8,649 nt of DNA from Bacteroidota bacterium (lineage in GTDB: Bacteria > Bacteroidota > Bacteroidia > Flavobacteriales > Flavobacteriaceae). A program made the position numbers and the translations under genes. Position 1 is the stretch's first letter, and each line of letters begins with the position of its first letter. The notes beneath the pieces are model-generated. The model searched no databases, was not told the DNA's origin, and was given only the letters and a program-made list of their open reading frames with translations. The stretch spans positions 1-8,649 of the forward strand of contig JAEZGB010000143.1 of the NCBI GenBank assembly GCA_023437485.1, given 5' to 3'. Of this stretch, positions 1-5,804 are shown piece by piece.

Positions 1-12
1 TCAAAAAATTTA

Positions 13-20
13 TATCTTTG
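13..20 (+). promoter_or_regulatory. -7 promoter element of the small lipoprotein gene
   Basis: TATCTTTG fits the Bacteroidota -7 consensus TAnnTTTG exactly and ends 37 bases before the ATG at 58. The matching -33 element would fall at or beyond the left edge of the window, so only half the promoter can be judged. Confidence 0.55.
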
Positions 21-57
21 CCTCGAATTAATAATTAACCTTTTACACTAAAGTAAG

Positions 58-261
58 ATGAAAAAAGTATTTTTTAGCCTGGCTCTTGTAGCTGCTATCA
101 CTTTGGTTTCATGCAAAGAAACTAAAACTGAGACTGAAGAAGTAGTTGTTCCAACTGAGGAGGTTACGCCAGTTGAAGAAGTTGCTCCTGCAGCTGACAC
201 TGTTTCTGTTGAAACTACAACTACTACTGAAGAAGCTCCTGCAGCTGCTCCAGCTCAGTAA
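58..261 (+). CDS. Small acidic low-complexity lipoprotein
   Basis: This 67-residue protein has a lipoprotein signal peptide: MKK, then a hydrophobic stretch (residues 4-17), then the lipobox LVSC with the lipidated cysteine at residue 19. The mature part of about 48 residues is almost entirely Glu, Thr, Val, Pro and Ala and contains no recognisable domain; it is probably disordered and membrane-anchored. The acidic residues soon after the cysteine (KETKTETEE) are compatible with the acidic surface-export signals known for Bacteroidota lipoproteins, but that is inference. The ATG follows an A-rich leader with no Shine-Dalgarno site, as is usual in this phylum. Codons end mostly in A or T (GCT, ACT, GTT, GAA), unlike the GC-ending codons of the neighbouring genes, which may reflect high expression. 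It has its own -7 element and a strong terminator, so it is probably monocistronic. The function is unknown. Confidence 0.8.
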   Translation: MKKVFFSLALVAAITLVSCKETKTETEEVVVPTEEVTPVEEVAPAADTVSVETTTTTEEAPAAAPAQ

Positions 262-283
262 TTTAAAGTTACCGACAAAAATG

Positions 284-309
284 AAAGCCCCGCATTGCGG
301 GGTTTTTTT
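284..309 (+). terminator. Rho-independent terminator of the lipoprotein gene
   Basis: A 6-bp GC stem, CCCCGC (288-293) with GCGGGG (297-302), closes a 3-base loop and is followed by seven T residues (303-309). A-U pairs formed by the preceding A residues can extend the stem. It begins 22 bases after the stop codon. Confidence 0.9.
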
Positions 310-323
310 ATGCGCATTATTTT

Positions 324-423
324 GGGCGTGTCCCTACGGGCCGCGCTTTCGGCGGTACGCGGTACCTTGCCTCAATCGCTCACGCGCATCCTGCCGCGAA
401 ACGGTTTCCGCTGCACACCGGCG
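324..423. repeat. GC-rich non-coding element between convergent terminators, resembling dispersed flavobacterial repeats
   Basis: The segment is clearly richer in G and C than the AT-rich sequence on both sides and holds no credible gene. It begins with GGGCGTGTCCCTACGGG, contains a perfect tandem GCGGTAC heptamer (352-358 and 359-365), a short CCGC/GCGG hairpin (341-344 with 352-355), and the string CTCAATCGCTCACGC further on. From memory, such strings (GGGCGTG...CCC...GGGC, then ...CAATC..TCACGC) recur in intergenic spaces of many Flavobacterium genomes, often downstream of genes. The exact borders are my estimate and no second copy is visible here, so the repeat status is an inference. Confidence 0.4.
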
Positions 424-435
424 CAAATGCCGTAT

Positions 436-471
436 AAAACAAAAAACCCCTGCAACATTGTTACAGGGGTT
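436..471 (-). terminator. Terminator of the tRNA-Gly/tRNA-Leu operon
   Basis: Read on the minus strand, an 8-bp stem AACCCCTG (464-471 with 445-452) encloses a loop that can itself pair as AAC/GTT. It is followed by T6 (446-441), then G, then four more T residues. It lies 18 bases past the 3' end of tRNA-Leu. The T-tract is much better on the minus strand, so it serves the tRNAs rather than the lipoprotein gene. Confidence 0.85.
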
Positions 472-488
472 GTTTCGTTTAAATTTTG

Positions 489-574
489 TACTCAGAGCGG
501 GACTTGAACCCGCACGGGCATTTCTGCCCACTGGATTTTAAGTCCAGCGTGTCTACCAATTTCACCATCCGAGC
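489..574 (-). tRNA. tRNA-Leu (anticodon UAA)
   Basis: The minus strand folds into a complete class II tRNA of 86 bases. The acceptor stem GCTCGGA pairs with TCTGAGT, using two G-U pairs, and the discriminator is A. The anticodon stem CTGGA/TCCAG has loop CTTAAAA, giving anticodon TAA (positions 540-538), which reads UUA and probably UUG. The long variable arm is GGGCA-GAAA-TGCCC, and the T arm is GCGGG-TTCAAGT-CCCGC. The long variable arm and A discriminator confirm leucine. The 3' CCA is not encoded (CAA follows the discriminator), so it must be added after transcription. It is the second gene of a two-tRNA unit. Confidence 0.97.
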
Positions 575-583
575 AGACCAACT

Positions 584-659
584 TGGAGCGAAAAACGGGA
601 TTCGAACCCGCGACCTCGACCTTGGCAAGGTCGCGCTCTACCAACTGAGCTATTTTCGC
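584..659 (-). tRNA. tRNA-Gly (anticodon GCC)
   Basis: The minus strand folds into a complete cloverleaf. The acceptor stem GCGAAAA pairs perfectly with TTTTCGC, the D arm holds AGCTCAGTTGGTAGAGC, the anticodon stem CGACC/GGTCG has loop TTGCCAA (anticodon GCC, positions 626-624), and the T loop is TTCGAAT. The discriminator is T, as expected for bacterial glycine tRNA. The mature body ends at 587 and the next three bases (586-584) spell CCA, so here the CCA end is encoded, unlike in the neighbouring tRNA-Leu. Only nine bases separate the CCA from the start of tRNA-Leu, so the two are almost certainly co-transcribed, with tRNA-Gly first. Confidence 0.97.
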
Positions 660-670
660 ATTTCATTCTG

Positions 671-702
671 GAAAAGAACCGCAATACTTGTTCGGTATTG
701 CG
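671..702 (-). terminator. Hairpin between mutS and the tRNA operon, possible mutS terminator
   Basis: A perfect 8-bp inverted repeat CGCAATAC (702-695 on the minus strand with 687-680) has a 7-base loop and is followed on the minus strand by GTTCTTTTC. It lies 70 bases after the mutS stop codon and 20 bases before tRNA-Gly. The tail is T-rich but interrupted, so termination may be incomplete. It also sits where the predicted tRNA transcript would begin, so it could instead be a leader hairpin of the tRNA transcript. Confidence 0.5.
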
Positions 703-706
703 AGGG

Positions 707-737
707 CAAATTTAAAACATAAATTCATTTATGCAAA
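707..737 (-). promoter_or_regulatory. Promoter of the tRNA-Gly/tRNA-Leu operon
   Basis: On the minus strand a TTTG (737-734) and a TAAATTTG (714-707) are separated by 19 bases. This agrees with the Bacteroidota -33/-7 promoter (TTTG, about 19 bases, TAnnTTTG) and is the most complete promoter in the window. Transcription would begin near 700-702, about 40 bases before tRNA-Gly. Confidence 0.65.
718..733. promoter_or_regulatory. Palindrome in the spacer of the tRNA promoter
   Basis: CATAAAT-TC-ATTTATG is a perfect 7-bp inverted repeat around a 2-base centre, and it lies entirely between the -33 and -7 elements of the predicted tRNA promoter. Its shape and position are those of an operator for a dimeric DNA-binding protein. 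The sequence is AT-rich and intergenic, so chance occurrence is quite possible; no regulator can be named. Confidence 0.25.
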
Positions 738-771
738 GGAAAAACTGAAAAAAATTGCACCATCATTTGTA

Positions 772-3381
772 TCAATTGCCCAGTATTCTCTTGAGCTCAT
801 TGAGCTTCATCAGGGCCTCCACAGGAGTCAGGGTATTTATGTCAAGCTCAAGCAATTGCCCTTTAACCTCTTCCAGAAGCGGATCGTCAAGATTAAAGAT
901 ACTCAACTGCATGTCAGGTTCGCGCAACAGGTTTGCTCCCGCCAAAGCATCGCCCGAATGATCTTTTTCCAATTTCTTGAGCAGGCGTTTCGCCCGCGAA
1001 ATCACCGTTTGCGGCATTCCCGCCATCCTGGCCACATGGATCCCGAAGGAGTGCGCGCTGCCGCCTTCCACCAGTTTCCTGATAAAAAGCACATTGTCCT
1101 TCAACTCCTTGACCGAAACATTAAAATTCCTGATTCGCGGCATCGAACTTCCCATTTCGTTGAGTTCGTGATAATGGGTTGCAAACAAGGTCTTGGGTCT
1201 TGCCGGATGCTCATGCAGGTATTCGGCAATGGCCCAGGCAATCGAGATTCCGTCATAGGTACTCGTTCCCCGCCCTATTTCATCAAGCAGCACCAGGCTT
1301 CGCTCTGAGATATTGTTGAGAATTGATGCGGTCTCATTCATCTCCACCATAAAGGTCGATTCGCCCATCGAGATGTTGTCGGATGCGCCAACGCGCGTGA
1401 ATATTTTATCCACCACGCCAATCCTCGCCGTCGATGCGGGTACAAAACTCCCCATCTGCGCCAGCAATACGATTAACGCAGTCTGCCTTAATATCGCCGA
1501 TTTCCCTGACATATTTGGCCCGGTGATCATGATGATCTGCTGGCGTTCGCGGTCAAGTTCAACATCATTGGCGATGTACGGAGTACCCACGGGCAGTTGT
1601 TTTTCTATTACCGGATGCCGGCCCTCAACAATCGACAGGTCAAAATCGTCGGTTATTTGCGGGCAAACATACTGATTGTCAATTGCGAGCTTTGCATATG
1701 AACATAGGCAATCAAGCTGTGCGACCAGCGATGCGTTTTCCTGAACCGGGCGGATATATCCGGAAATCCAGGAGATCAATTCATTGAACAATTCATGCTC
1801 CAACTTCTGGATCTTTTCTTCGGCGCCCAGTATTTTGGCTTCGTATTCTTTGAGTTCCTCGGTAATGTATCGCTCGGCATTGACAAGCGTCTGTTTGCGA
1901 ATCCACTCTACCGGAACTTTGTCCTTGTGCGTGTTGCGAACCTCTATATAGTATCCGAAAACATTATTGAACGAAATCTTGAGCGACGAAATCCCGGTGC
2001 GTTCCGACTCCCGCGCTTCGATCCCCTCGAGATATTCCTTTCCTGAAAATGATATGCTGCGCAAATCATCCAACTCAGCATTGACCCCCGTTGCGATCGC
2101 GCCGCCTTTTGAGATGGCCACCGGCGATTCAGCATTCAGGGTAGCCCCGATCTTTTCCCGAAGCACCTGGCATTCGTGCAATTTTTCGCCTAATGCCTTT
2201 ACCGACGGTTGGCCAGAATCAAGCGCAAGCCTTCGCATGGGAACAATCGCGTCAAGCGATTCCTTGAGCGAAACCACCTCACGGGGCCCGGCCTTTCCCG
2301 TTGCGACTTTTGAAATCAGCCTTTCAAGGTCAGCGATGCTCTTGATCTGGTTGCGAATGGCCTCCAGCGAATCGCGATTTTCAATCAGCCAGGCCACTAC
2401 TTCGTGGCGCTGCCTTATTTGGGCAATATCCTTCAGGGGAAGCGCCAGCCATCGTTTCAAAAGACGTCCACCCATGGGTGAAATTGTCTTGTCTATAACC
2501 TCCAGCAGGGTGACGGCGCCGGGATTAAAAGAATGATACAGTTCCAGGTTGCGAATCGTAAAACGGTCCATCCAAACATATTGGTCGCGCAGGATCCGGC
2601 CGATTGTCGCAATATGCTCAAGTTTATCATGGCGGGTTTCTGACAGGTAATGCAGCACGGCACCCGATGCAATGATGCCATCTTCAAGGTCGTCAATCCC
2701 GAAACCCTTTAGCGAAACCGTTCCAAAATGCGCGTTGAGTGACTGAAGCGCAAAATCGGGAGCAAAAACCCAGTCGTCGAGGTAAAAACTGTGGTACCGC
2801 TCGCCATAACTATCCCTGAACTTTGCCTTTTGCTGCTTGCAGACCAAAACTTCGCTCGGCGAAAAGTTCTGCAAAAGTTTGTCAATGTATTCCGAATCGC
2901 CCTGTGCGGTTAAAAATTCGCCGGTGGAAACATCGAGAAACGCGATTCCGAGGCATTTCTTTCCAAAAAACACCGCCGAAAGAAAATTATTTGACTTGGA
3001 TTGAAGCACCTCGTCGTTGAGCGATACCCCGGGGGTAACAAGTTCGGTGACCCCGCGTTTGACGATGGTCTTGGTCATTTTTGGATCTTCGAGCTGGTCG
3101 CAAATCGCAACGCGCAACCCGGCCTTGACAAGTTTGGGGAGATAGGTATTTAAAGAGTGGTGCGGAAAACCCGCGAGTTCAGTCTCGCTTTCAGAGCCCG
3201 CACCGCGTTTGGTCAAAATGATGCCCAAAATCCTGGCGGCCCGGACAGCATCCTCGCCAAAAGTTTCGTAAAAATCGCCTACGCGGAACAAAAGGCATGC
3301 ATCGGGATACTTGCGTTTGATCTCGTTGTACTGCTTCATCAAGGGCGTTTCCTTCGCCTGCTTTTCTTTCGCCAAAATCAA
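772..3381 (-). CDS. mutS: DNA mismatch repair protein MutS
   Basis: MutS is the ATPase that detects base mismatches and small loops in newly replicated DNA and recruits MutL. The 869-residue length is typical (E. coli 853). The N-terminal mismatch-binding domain holds the F-Y-E motif (residues 37-39 in GDFYETF), whose Phe stacks on the mismatch. Connector, lever and clamp domains follow. The C-terminal ATPase has Walker A GPNMSGKSA (621-629), the Walker B/signature stretch LLDEIGRGTST (698-708) and the FATHYHEL motif (733-740). Near the C-terminus QLSIF (825-829) resembles a sliding-clamp-binding motif. No in-frame ATG lies upstream of the conserved TPLMKQY; candidate starts are TTG at 3381 or TTG at 3375, the latter giving MAKEKQAKETPL. 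The first ATG (3339) would cut into the conserved N-terminus. The gene is complete and divergent from the DUF1573 gene, with 141 bp between them. mutL is not in this window. Confidence 0.97.
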   Translation of the reverse strand: MILAKEKQAKETPLMKQYNEIKRKYPDACLLFRVGDFYETFGEDAVRAARILGIILTKRGAGSESETELAGFPHHSLNTYLPKLVKAGLRVAICDQLEDPKMTKTIVKRGVTELVTPGVSLNDEVLQSKSNNFLSAVFFGKKCLGIAFLDVSTGEFLTAQGDSEYIDKLLQNFSPSEVLVCKQQKAKFRDSYGERYHSFYLDDWVFAPDFALQSLNAHFGTVSLKGFGIDDLEDGIIASGAVLHYLSETRHDKLEHIATIGRILRDQYVWMDRFTIRNLELYHSFNPGAVTLLEVIDKTISPMGGRLLKRWLALPLKDIAQIRQRHEVVAWLIENRDSLEAIRNQIKSIADLERLISKVATGKAGPREVVSLKESLDAIVPMRRLALDSGQPSVKALGEKLHECQVLREKIGATLNAESPVAISKGGAIATGVNAELDDLRSISFSGKEYLEGIEARESERTGISSLKISFNNVFGYYIEVRNTHKDKVPVEWIRKQTLVNAERYITEELKEYEAKILGAEEKIQKLEHELFNELISWISGYIRPVQENASLVAQLDCLCSYAKLAIDNQYVCPQITDDFDLSIVEGRHPVIEKQLPVGTPYIANDVELDRERQQIIMITGPNMSGKSAILRQTALIVLLAQMGSFVPASTARIGVVDKIFTRVGASDNISMGESTFMVEMNETASILNNISERSLVLLDEIGRGTSTYDGISIAWAIAEYLHEHPARPKTLFATHYHELNEMGSSMPRIRNFNVSVKELKDNVLFIRKLVEGGSAHSFGIHVARMAGMPQTVISRAKRLLKKLEKDHSGDALAGANLLREPDMQLSIFNLDDPLLEEVKGQLLELDINTLTPVEALMKLNELKRILGN

Positions 3382-3489
3382 TCGAATTATTTTTGTAACT
3401 CGGGCGAATTTAAGATTTTACGCCCAAAGCCGCAGGGAAATAAATAAAATATTTTGCGTGATTTTCACATTCCCCGATTGATTTTTTTA

Positions 3490-3497
3490 TAGATTTG
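3490..3497 (+). promoter_or_regulatory. -7 promoter element of the DUF1573 gene
   Basis: TAGATTTG matches TAnnTTTG and ends 25 bases before the ATG at 3523. No convincing TTTG is found about 19 bases further upstream, so the -33 half is weak or absent. Confidence 0.5.
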
Positions 3498-3522
3498 CTT
3501 TCAAATTCTAATAAAAATTACG

Positions 3523-3981
3523 ATGAAAAAAGTAGCAATGCTTGCACTGGTGGCCTGTTTTGGAATCACGGCGGCAAACGCCCAGTCCAAACCAGCCAAG
3601 AAGGCCGCTCCCGCCAAAACCGAGGCAGCGCCAAAAGCAGTTGACGGCCCGGGAATCCAGTTTGACGCCGAGGTGATTGACTACGGCACCATTTCACGCA
3701 ACGCCGATGGAAAGCGCGATTTCGTGTTTACCAACAACGGCACCAAACCGCTTATCATCACCAATGCCACGGGATCCTGTGGTTGCACGGTCCCGACCAA
3801 GCCTACCGAGCCCATCATGCCCGGCCAAAAAGGCGTTATCGGAGTAAAATATGATACCAACCGCGTGGGTCCGTTCAGCAAAACGGTAACCGTGACCACT
3901 AATGCTTCGGAAACTGCCAAGACCCTGACCATCAAAGGGAATGTAGTGGACGACACCAAGGCTGCGCCCCAAAAAAGCTAA
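3523..3981 (+). CDS. Exported DUF1573 domain protein
   Basis: This 152-residue protein has a Sec signal peptide (MKK, hydrophobic core at residues 4-17, probable cleavage after ANA at residue 20). A Lys/Ala/Pro-rich linker follows (about 22-40). The rest is a single DUF1573 domain: IQFDAEVIDYGTI (45-57), FVFTNNGTKPLIITNATGSC (67-86) running into SCGCTVP (85-91), MPGQKGVIGVKYD (99-111), and a last strand TLTIKGNV. This is an Ig-like beta-sandwich related to the ASPM-SPD-2-Hydin fold. DUF1573 proteins are abundant in Bacteroidota, but their molecular role is not established. The two Cys of SCGC are the family hallmark. The product is probably periplasmic or secreted. It has its own -7 element and terminator, so it is likely transcribed alone. 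Confidence 0.88.
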   Translation: MKKVAMLALVACFGITAANAQSKPAKKAAPAKTEAAPKAVDGPGIQFDAEVIDYGTISRNADGKRDFVFTNNGTKPLIITNATGSCGCTVPTKPTEPIMPGQKGVIGVKYDTNRVGPFSKTVTVTTNASETAKTLTIKGNVVDDTKAAPQKS

Positions 3982-4001
3982 ATTTACGAACACTATAAAA
4001 T

Positions 4002-4028
4002 AAAGCTTCTCTTCGGGGGAGCTTTTTT
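4002..4028 (+). terminator. UUCG-loop terminator after the DUF1573 gene, abutting the next start codon
   Basis: A 10-bp stem AAAGCTTCTC (4002-4011) pairs with GGGGAGCTTT (4016-4025), including two G-U pairs. It is closed by the very stable C(TTCG)G tetraloop and followed by a run of T to 4028. It begins 20 bases after the DUF1573 stop codon and ends three bases before the ATG at 4032. Confidence 0.88.
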
Positions 4029-4031
4029 ATT

Positions 4032-4562
4032 ATGCGAAAACTTGAAAACAGTGAACTCGGCCGACTTTCGGCCCAAGAGTTCAAAGAATCAAAAAAAACA
4101 CCCCTTATCCTGGTGTTGGATGATGTGCGCAGCCTGAACAACATTGGGTCAATCTTCAGGACTGCCGACGCTTTCCGGGTTGAAAAGATCATTCTTTGCG
4201 GCATTACGGCAACTCCGCCTAACAAGGAAATTCACAAGACCGCATTGGGAGCCACCGAGAGCGTCCACTGGGAATATGTAAAAGCGATCACCGATGCGCT
4301 GATGACCCTGCGCGCCGATGGTGTCAGGGTGTACGCCCTTGAACAGGTTGAAGGCGCGGTGATGTTGGACCGGTTTGTTTCGGATTCCAATTTAAAGTAC
4401 GCGCTGGTCCTGGGAAATGAAGTTCACGGGGTTTCCCAGGAGGCAATCTCACATTGTGATGGATGTATTGAAATACCGCAATTGGGAACCAAACACTCAC
4501 TCAATGTGGCGGTTAGCGCCGGCGTGGCGGTGTGGGAGTTTTTCAGGCAGATGGCGTGCTGA
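4032..4562 (+). CDS. TrmH/SpoU-family RNA 2'-O-methyltransferase
   Basis: This 176-residue protein is a SPOUT-class (trefoil knot) methyltransferase that transfers methyl from S-adenosylmethionine to a ribose 2'-OH in RNA. Motif 1 is NNIGSIFRTADAF (36-48), with the conserved Asn and Arg. Motif 2 is ALVLGNEVHGVS (124-135), and motif 3 is IPQLGTKHSLNVAVSAGVAV (148-167), which forms the knot and binds the cofactor. The protein is little more than the catalytic domain, comparable in size to TrmL-like tRNA methylases; whether the substrate is tRNA or rRNA cannot be told from sequence. The start MRKLENSELGRL fits what I recall of flavobacterial homologues. The ATG lies three bases after the upstream terminator T-tract, so its promoter is unclear. 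The last 20 bases overlap the end of the convergent folK fusion gene. Confidence 0.92.
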   Translation: MRKLENSELGRLSAQEFKESKKTPLILVLDDVRSLNNIGSIFRTADAFRVEKIILCGITATPPNKEIHKTALGATESVHWEYVKAITDALMTLRADGVRVYALEQVEGAVMLDRFVSDSNLKYALVLGNEVHGVSQEAISHCDGCIEIPQLGTKHSLNVAVSAGVAVWEFFRQMAC

Positions 4563-5685
4563 TCTTGTGGGAGATTTCGTCCAGGATAAAAATGTAATCT
4601 TCCTGGTTCCTGACAAAATCCAGTTGCGAAACATCGATGACCAAAACATTCAGGTCTGGTTGCGATTTGATATAGTCCAGGTATCCGCGGTTGATTTTTT
4701 CAAGATACTCGGCAGGGATCTCCTGTTCATAGTCCCTTCCGCGCTTTTTGATGTTTTCCAATAAGCGCTGGCTGTTCTGGTACAGATATACGTACAGGTC
4801 AGGCTTAGGCATCTCGCGGTAGATGATATCAAAGAGTTTGCGATACAGCCGATACTCGTCTTCGGTCAGGGTGATGTGCGCAAATATCAGCGATTTGAAA
4901 ATGTGGTAATCGGCTATCACAAAGTCCTTGAACAAATCAAATTGGGCCAGGTCGTCGGCAATCTGCTGATACCGATCGGCCAGAAATGACATCTCCAGCG
5001 GGAACGCATAACGCGACTGGTCGCTGTAAAATTTGGGCAGGAACGGGTTGTCGGCAAATCGTTCCAAAACTGTTTTGGCGTTCAGATCTTCGGCAATGCG
5101 GGTGGTAAGCGTTGTTTTGCCCGCGCCTATGTTCCCTTCGATGGCGATGTAATTGAACCGCTCCAGGCCAAGTTTGCCAAGCGGCGCATCCAGTTTTGCC
5201 ACCGGCATGCACATTGCCTTGTCTGAGGTGATGTTGAGCAAATCGGGCAAATGTCTTTGCAGGACCGGATGGCGCCAATCCAGTTCGAGATCGCGCATCG
5301 GCAACAGCACAAACAGCCTCTCCTGCATATGTGGGTGCGGGACCGTGAGATCGCTAAGCGAAACGATGTCTTCATTGAAAGAGACGATATCAATGTCAAT
5401 AACCCGTTCGGCATATCCTGATTCGCTCCGCACTCGCCCCATTTCATGCTCGATGGCCAGTAATTTTTGCAACAGCTCACGCGCTTCAAATACCGTGTGC
5501 ACCAACAGCGCACAATTGTAAAAGGCTGCGCCGTCAAACCCCCAGGCCGGCGATTCGTAAACTTTTGAAACACGCACCACGGTAGCTGCACCCGAATGGA
5601 TCAGGCCCATGCACTTTTCAAGGTTTTCCATGCGGTCGCCCATATTGCTGCCCAAAGACAACACGGCCGTATGCTGCTGTTTCAT
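4543..5685 (-). CDS. folK: Bifunctional FolK (HPPK) - deoxynucleoside kinase fusion
   Basis: The 380-residue product joins two enzymes. Residues 1 to about 160 are HPPK, which pyrophosphorylates 6-hydroxymethyl-7,8-dihydropterin in folate synthesis: LSLGSNMGDR (9-18), GRVRSES (83-89), ERVIDIDIV with the metal-binding Asp97 and Asp99, and VPHPHMQERLFVL (115-127). Residues from about 176 onward form a deoxynucleoside kinase of the dCK/dGK family, which phosphorylates salvaged deoxynucleosides: P-loop EGNIGAGKTT (183-192), LERF with probable catalytic Glu208, ADYHIFKSLIFA (258-269) and the Arg/Lys-rich lid KKRGRDYEQE (313-322). Both active sites look intact and one uninterrupted frame covers both. 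The fusion is, to my knowledge, common in Flavobacteriia annotations. The ATG at 5685 gives a normal HPPK N-terminus. The gene is divergent from sppA and overlaps the methyltransferase tail-to-tail by 20 bp. The kinase substrate cannot be decided from sequence. Confidence 0.93.
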   Translation of the reverse strand: MKQQHTAVLSLGSNMGDRMENLEKCMGLIHSGAATVVRVSKVYESPAWGFDGAAFYNCALLVHTVFEARELLQKLLAIEHEMGRVRSESGYAERVIDIDIVSFNEDIVSLSDLTVPHPHMQERLFVLLPMRDLELDWRHPVLQRHLPDLLNITSDKAMCMPVAKLDAPLGKLGLERFNYIAIEGNIGAGKTTLTTRIAEDLNAKTVLERFADNPFLPKFYSDQSRYAFPLEMSFLADRYQQIADDLAQFDLFKDFVIADYHIFKSLIFAHITLTEDEYRLYRKLFDIIYREMPKPDLYVYLYQNSQRLLENIKKRGRDYEQEIPAEYLEKINRGYLDYIKSQPDLNVLVIDVSQLDFVRNQEDYIFILDEISHKISTPSA

Positions 5686-5756
5686 AGTGATTTTTCCTTT
5701 GCCGGGAATATTGGCGGGACGTGGGCAAAATAAGCAAAAGAATTTCAGAATTAGGG

Positions 5757-5764
5757 TATATTTG
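5757..5764 (+). promoter_or_regulatory. -7 promoter element of sppA
   Basis: TATATTTG matches TAnnTTTG and ends 40 bases before the chosen sppA ATG. A second match, TAAATTTG at 5792-5799, lies just before the ATG and would give an almost leaderless transcript. Neither has a clear TTTG at the -33 distance. The upstream element is the likelier one. Confidence 0.45.
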
Positions 5765-5804
5765 CCCTCCGGTTGATAACTATTTTGCCGATAAATTTGC
5801 CGTT

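Noticed and set aside
146..541. A 131-codon plus-strand frame extending from the lipoprotein gene into the intergenic element and tRNA-Leu
   Set aside because: It is out of frame with the lipoprotein, begins as a Leu/Gln-rich shadow of a low-complexity gene, and crosses a strong terminator and a tRNA gene.
486..722. A 78-codon plus-strand reading frame with text such as SERDLNPHGHFCPLDF and GIRTRDLDLGKVALYQLSYF
   Set aside because: It is the antisense of the two tRNA genes; such spurious proteins are common in databases and the tRNA folds fully explain the sequence.
688..1308. A 206-codon plus-strand frame opposite the 3' end of mutS
   Set aside because: It is antisense to well-conserved mutS ATPase coding sequence and shows no protein family features.
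3402..3425. GGGCG...CGCCC inverted repeat in the mutS leader
   Set aside because: The stem is only 5 bp with a 14-base AT-rich loop and no further support, so it is not distinguishable from chance.
5721..5804. A possible 28-residue N-terminal extension of SppA
   Set aside because: The added segment is not signal-like, the membrane anchor begins right after the ATG at 5805, and promoter-like elements lie within the extension.
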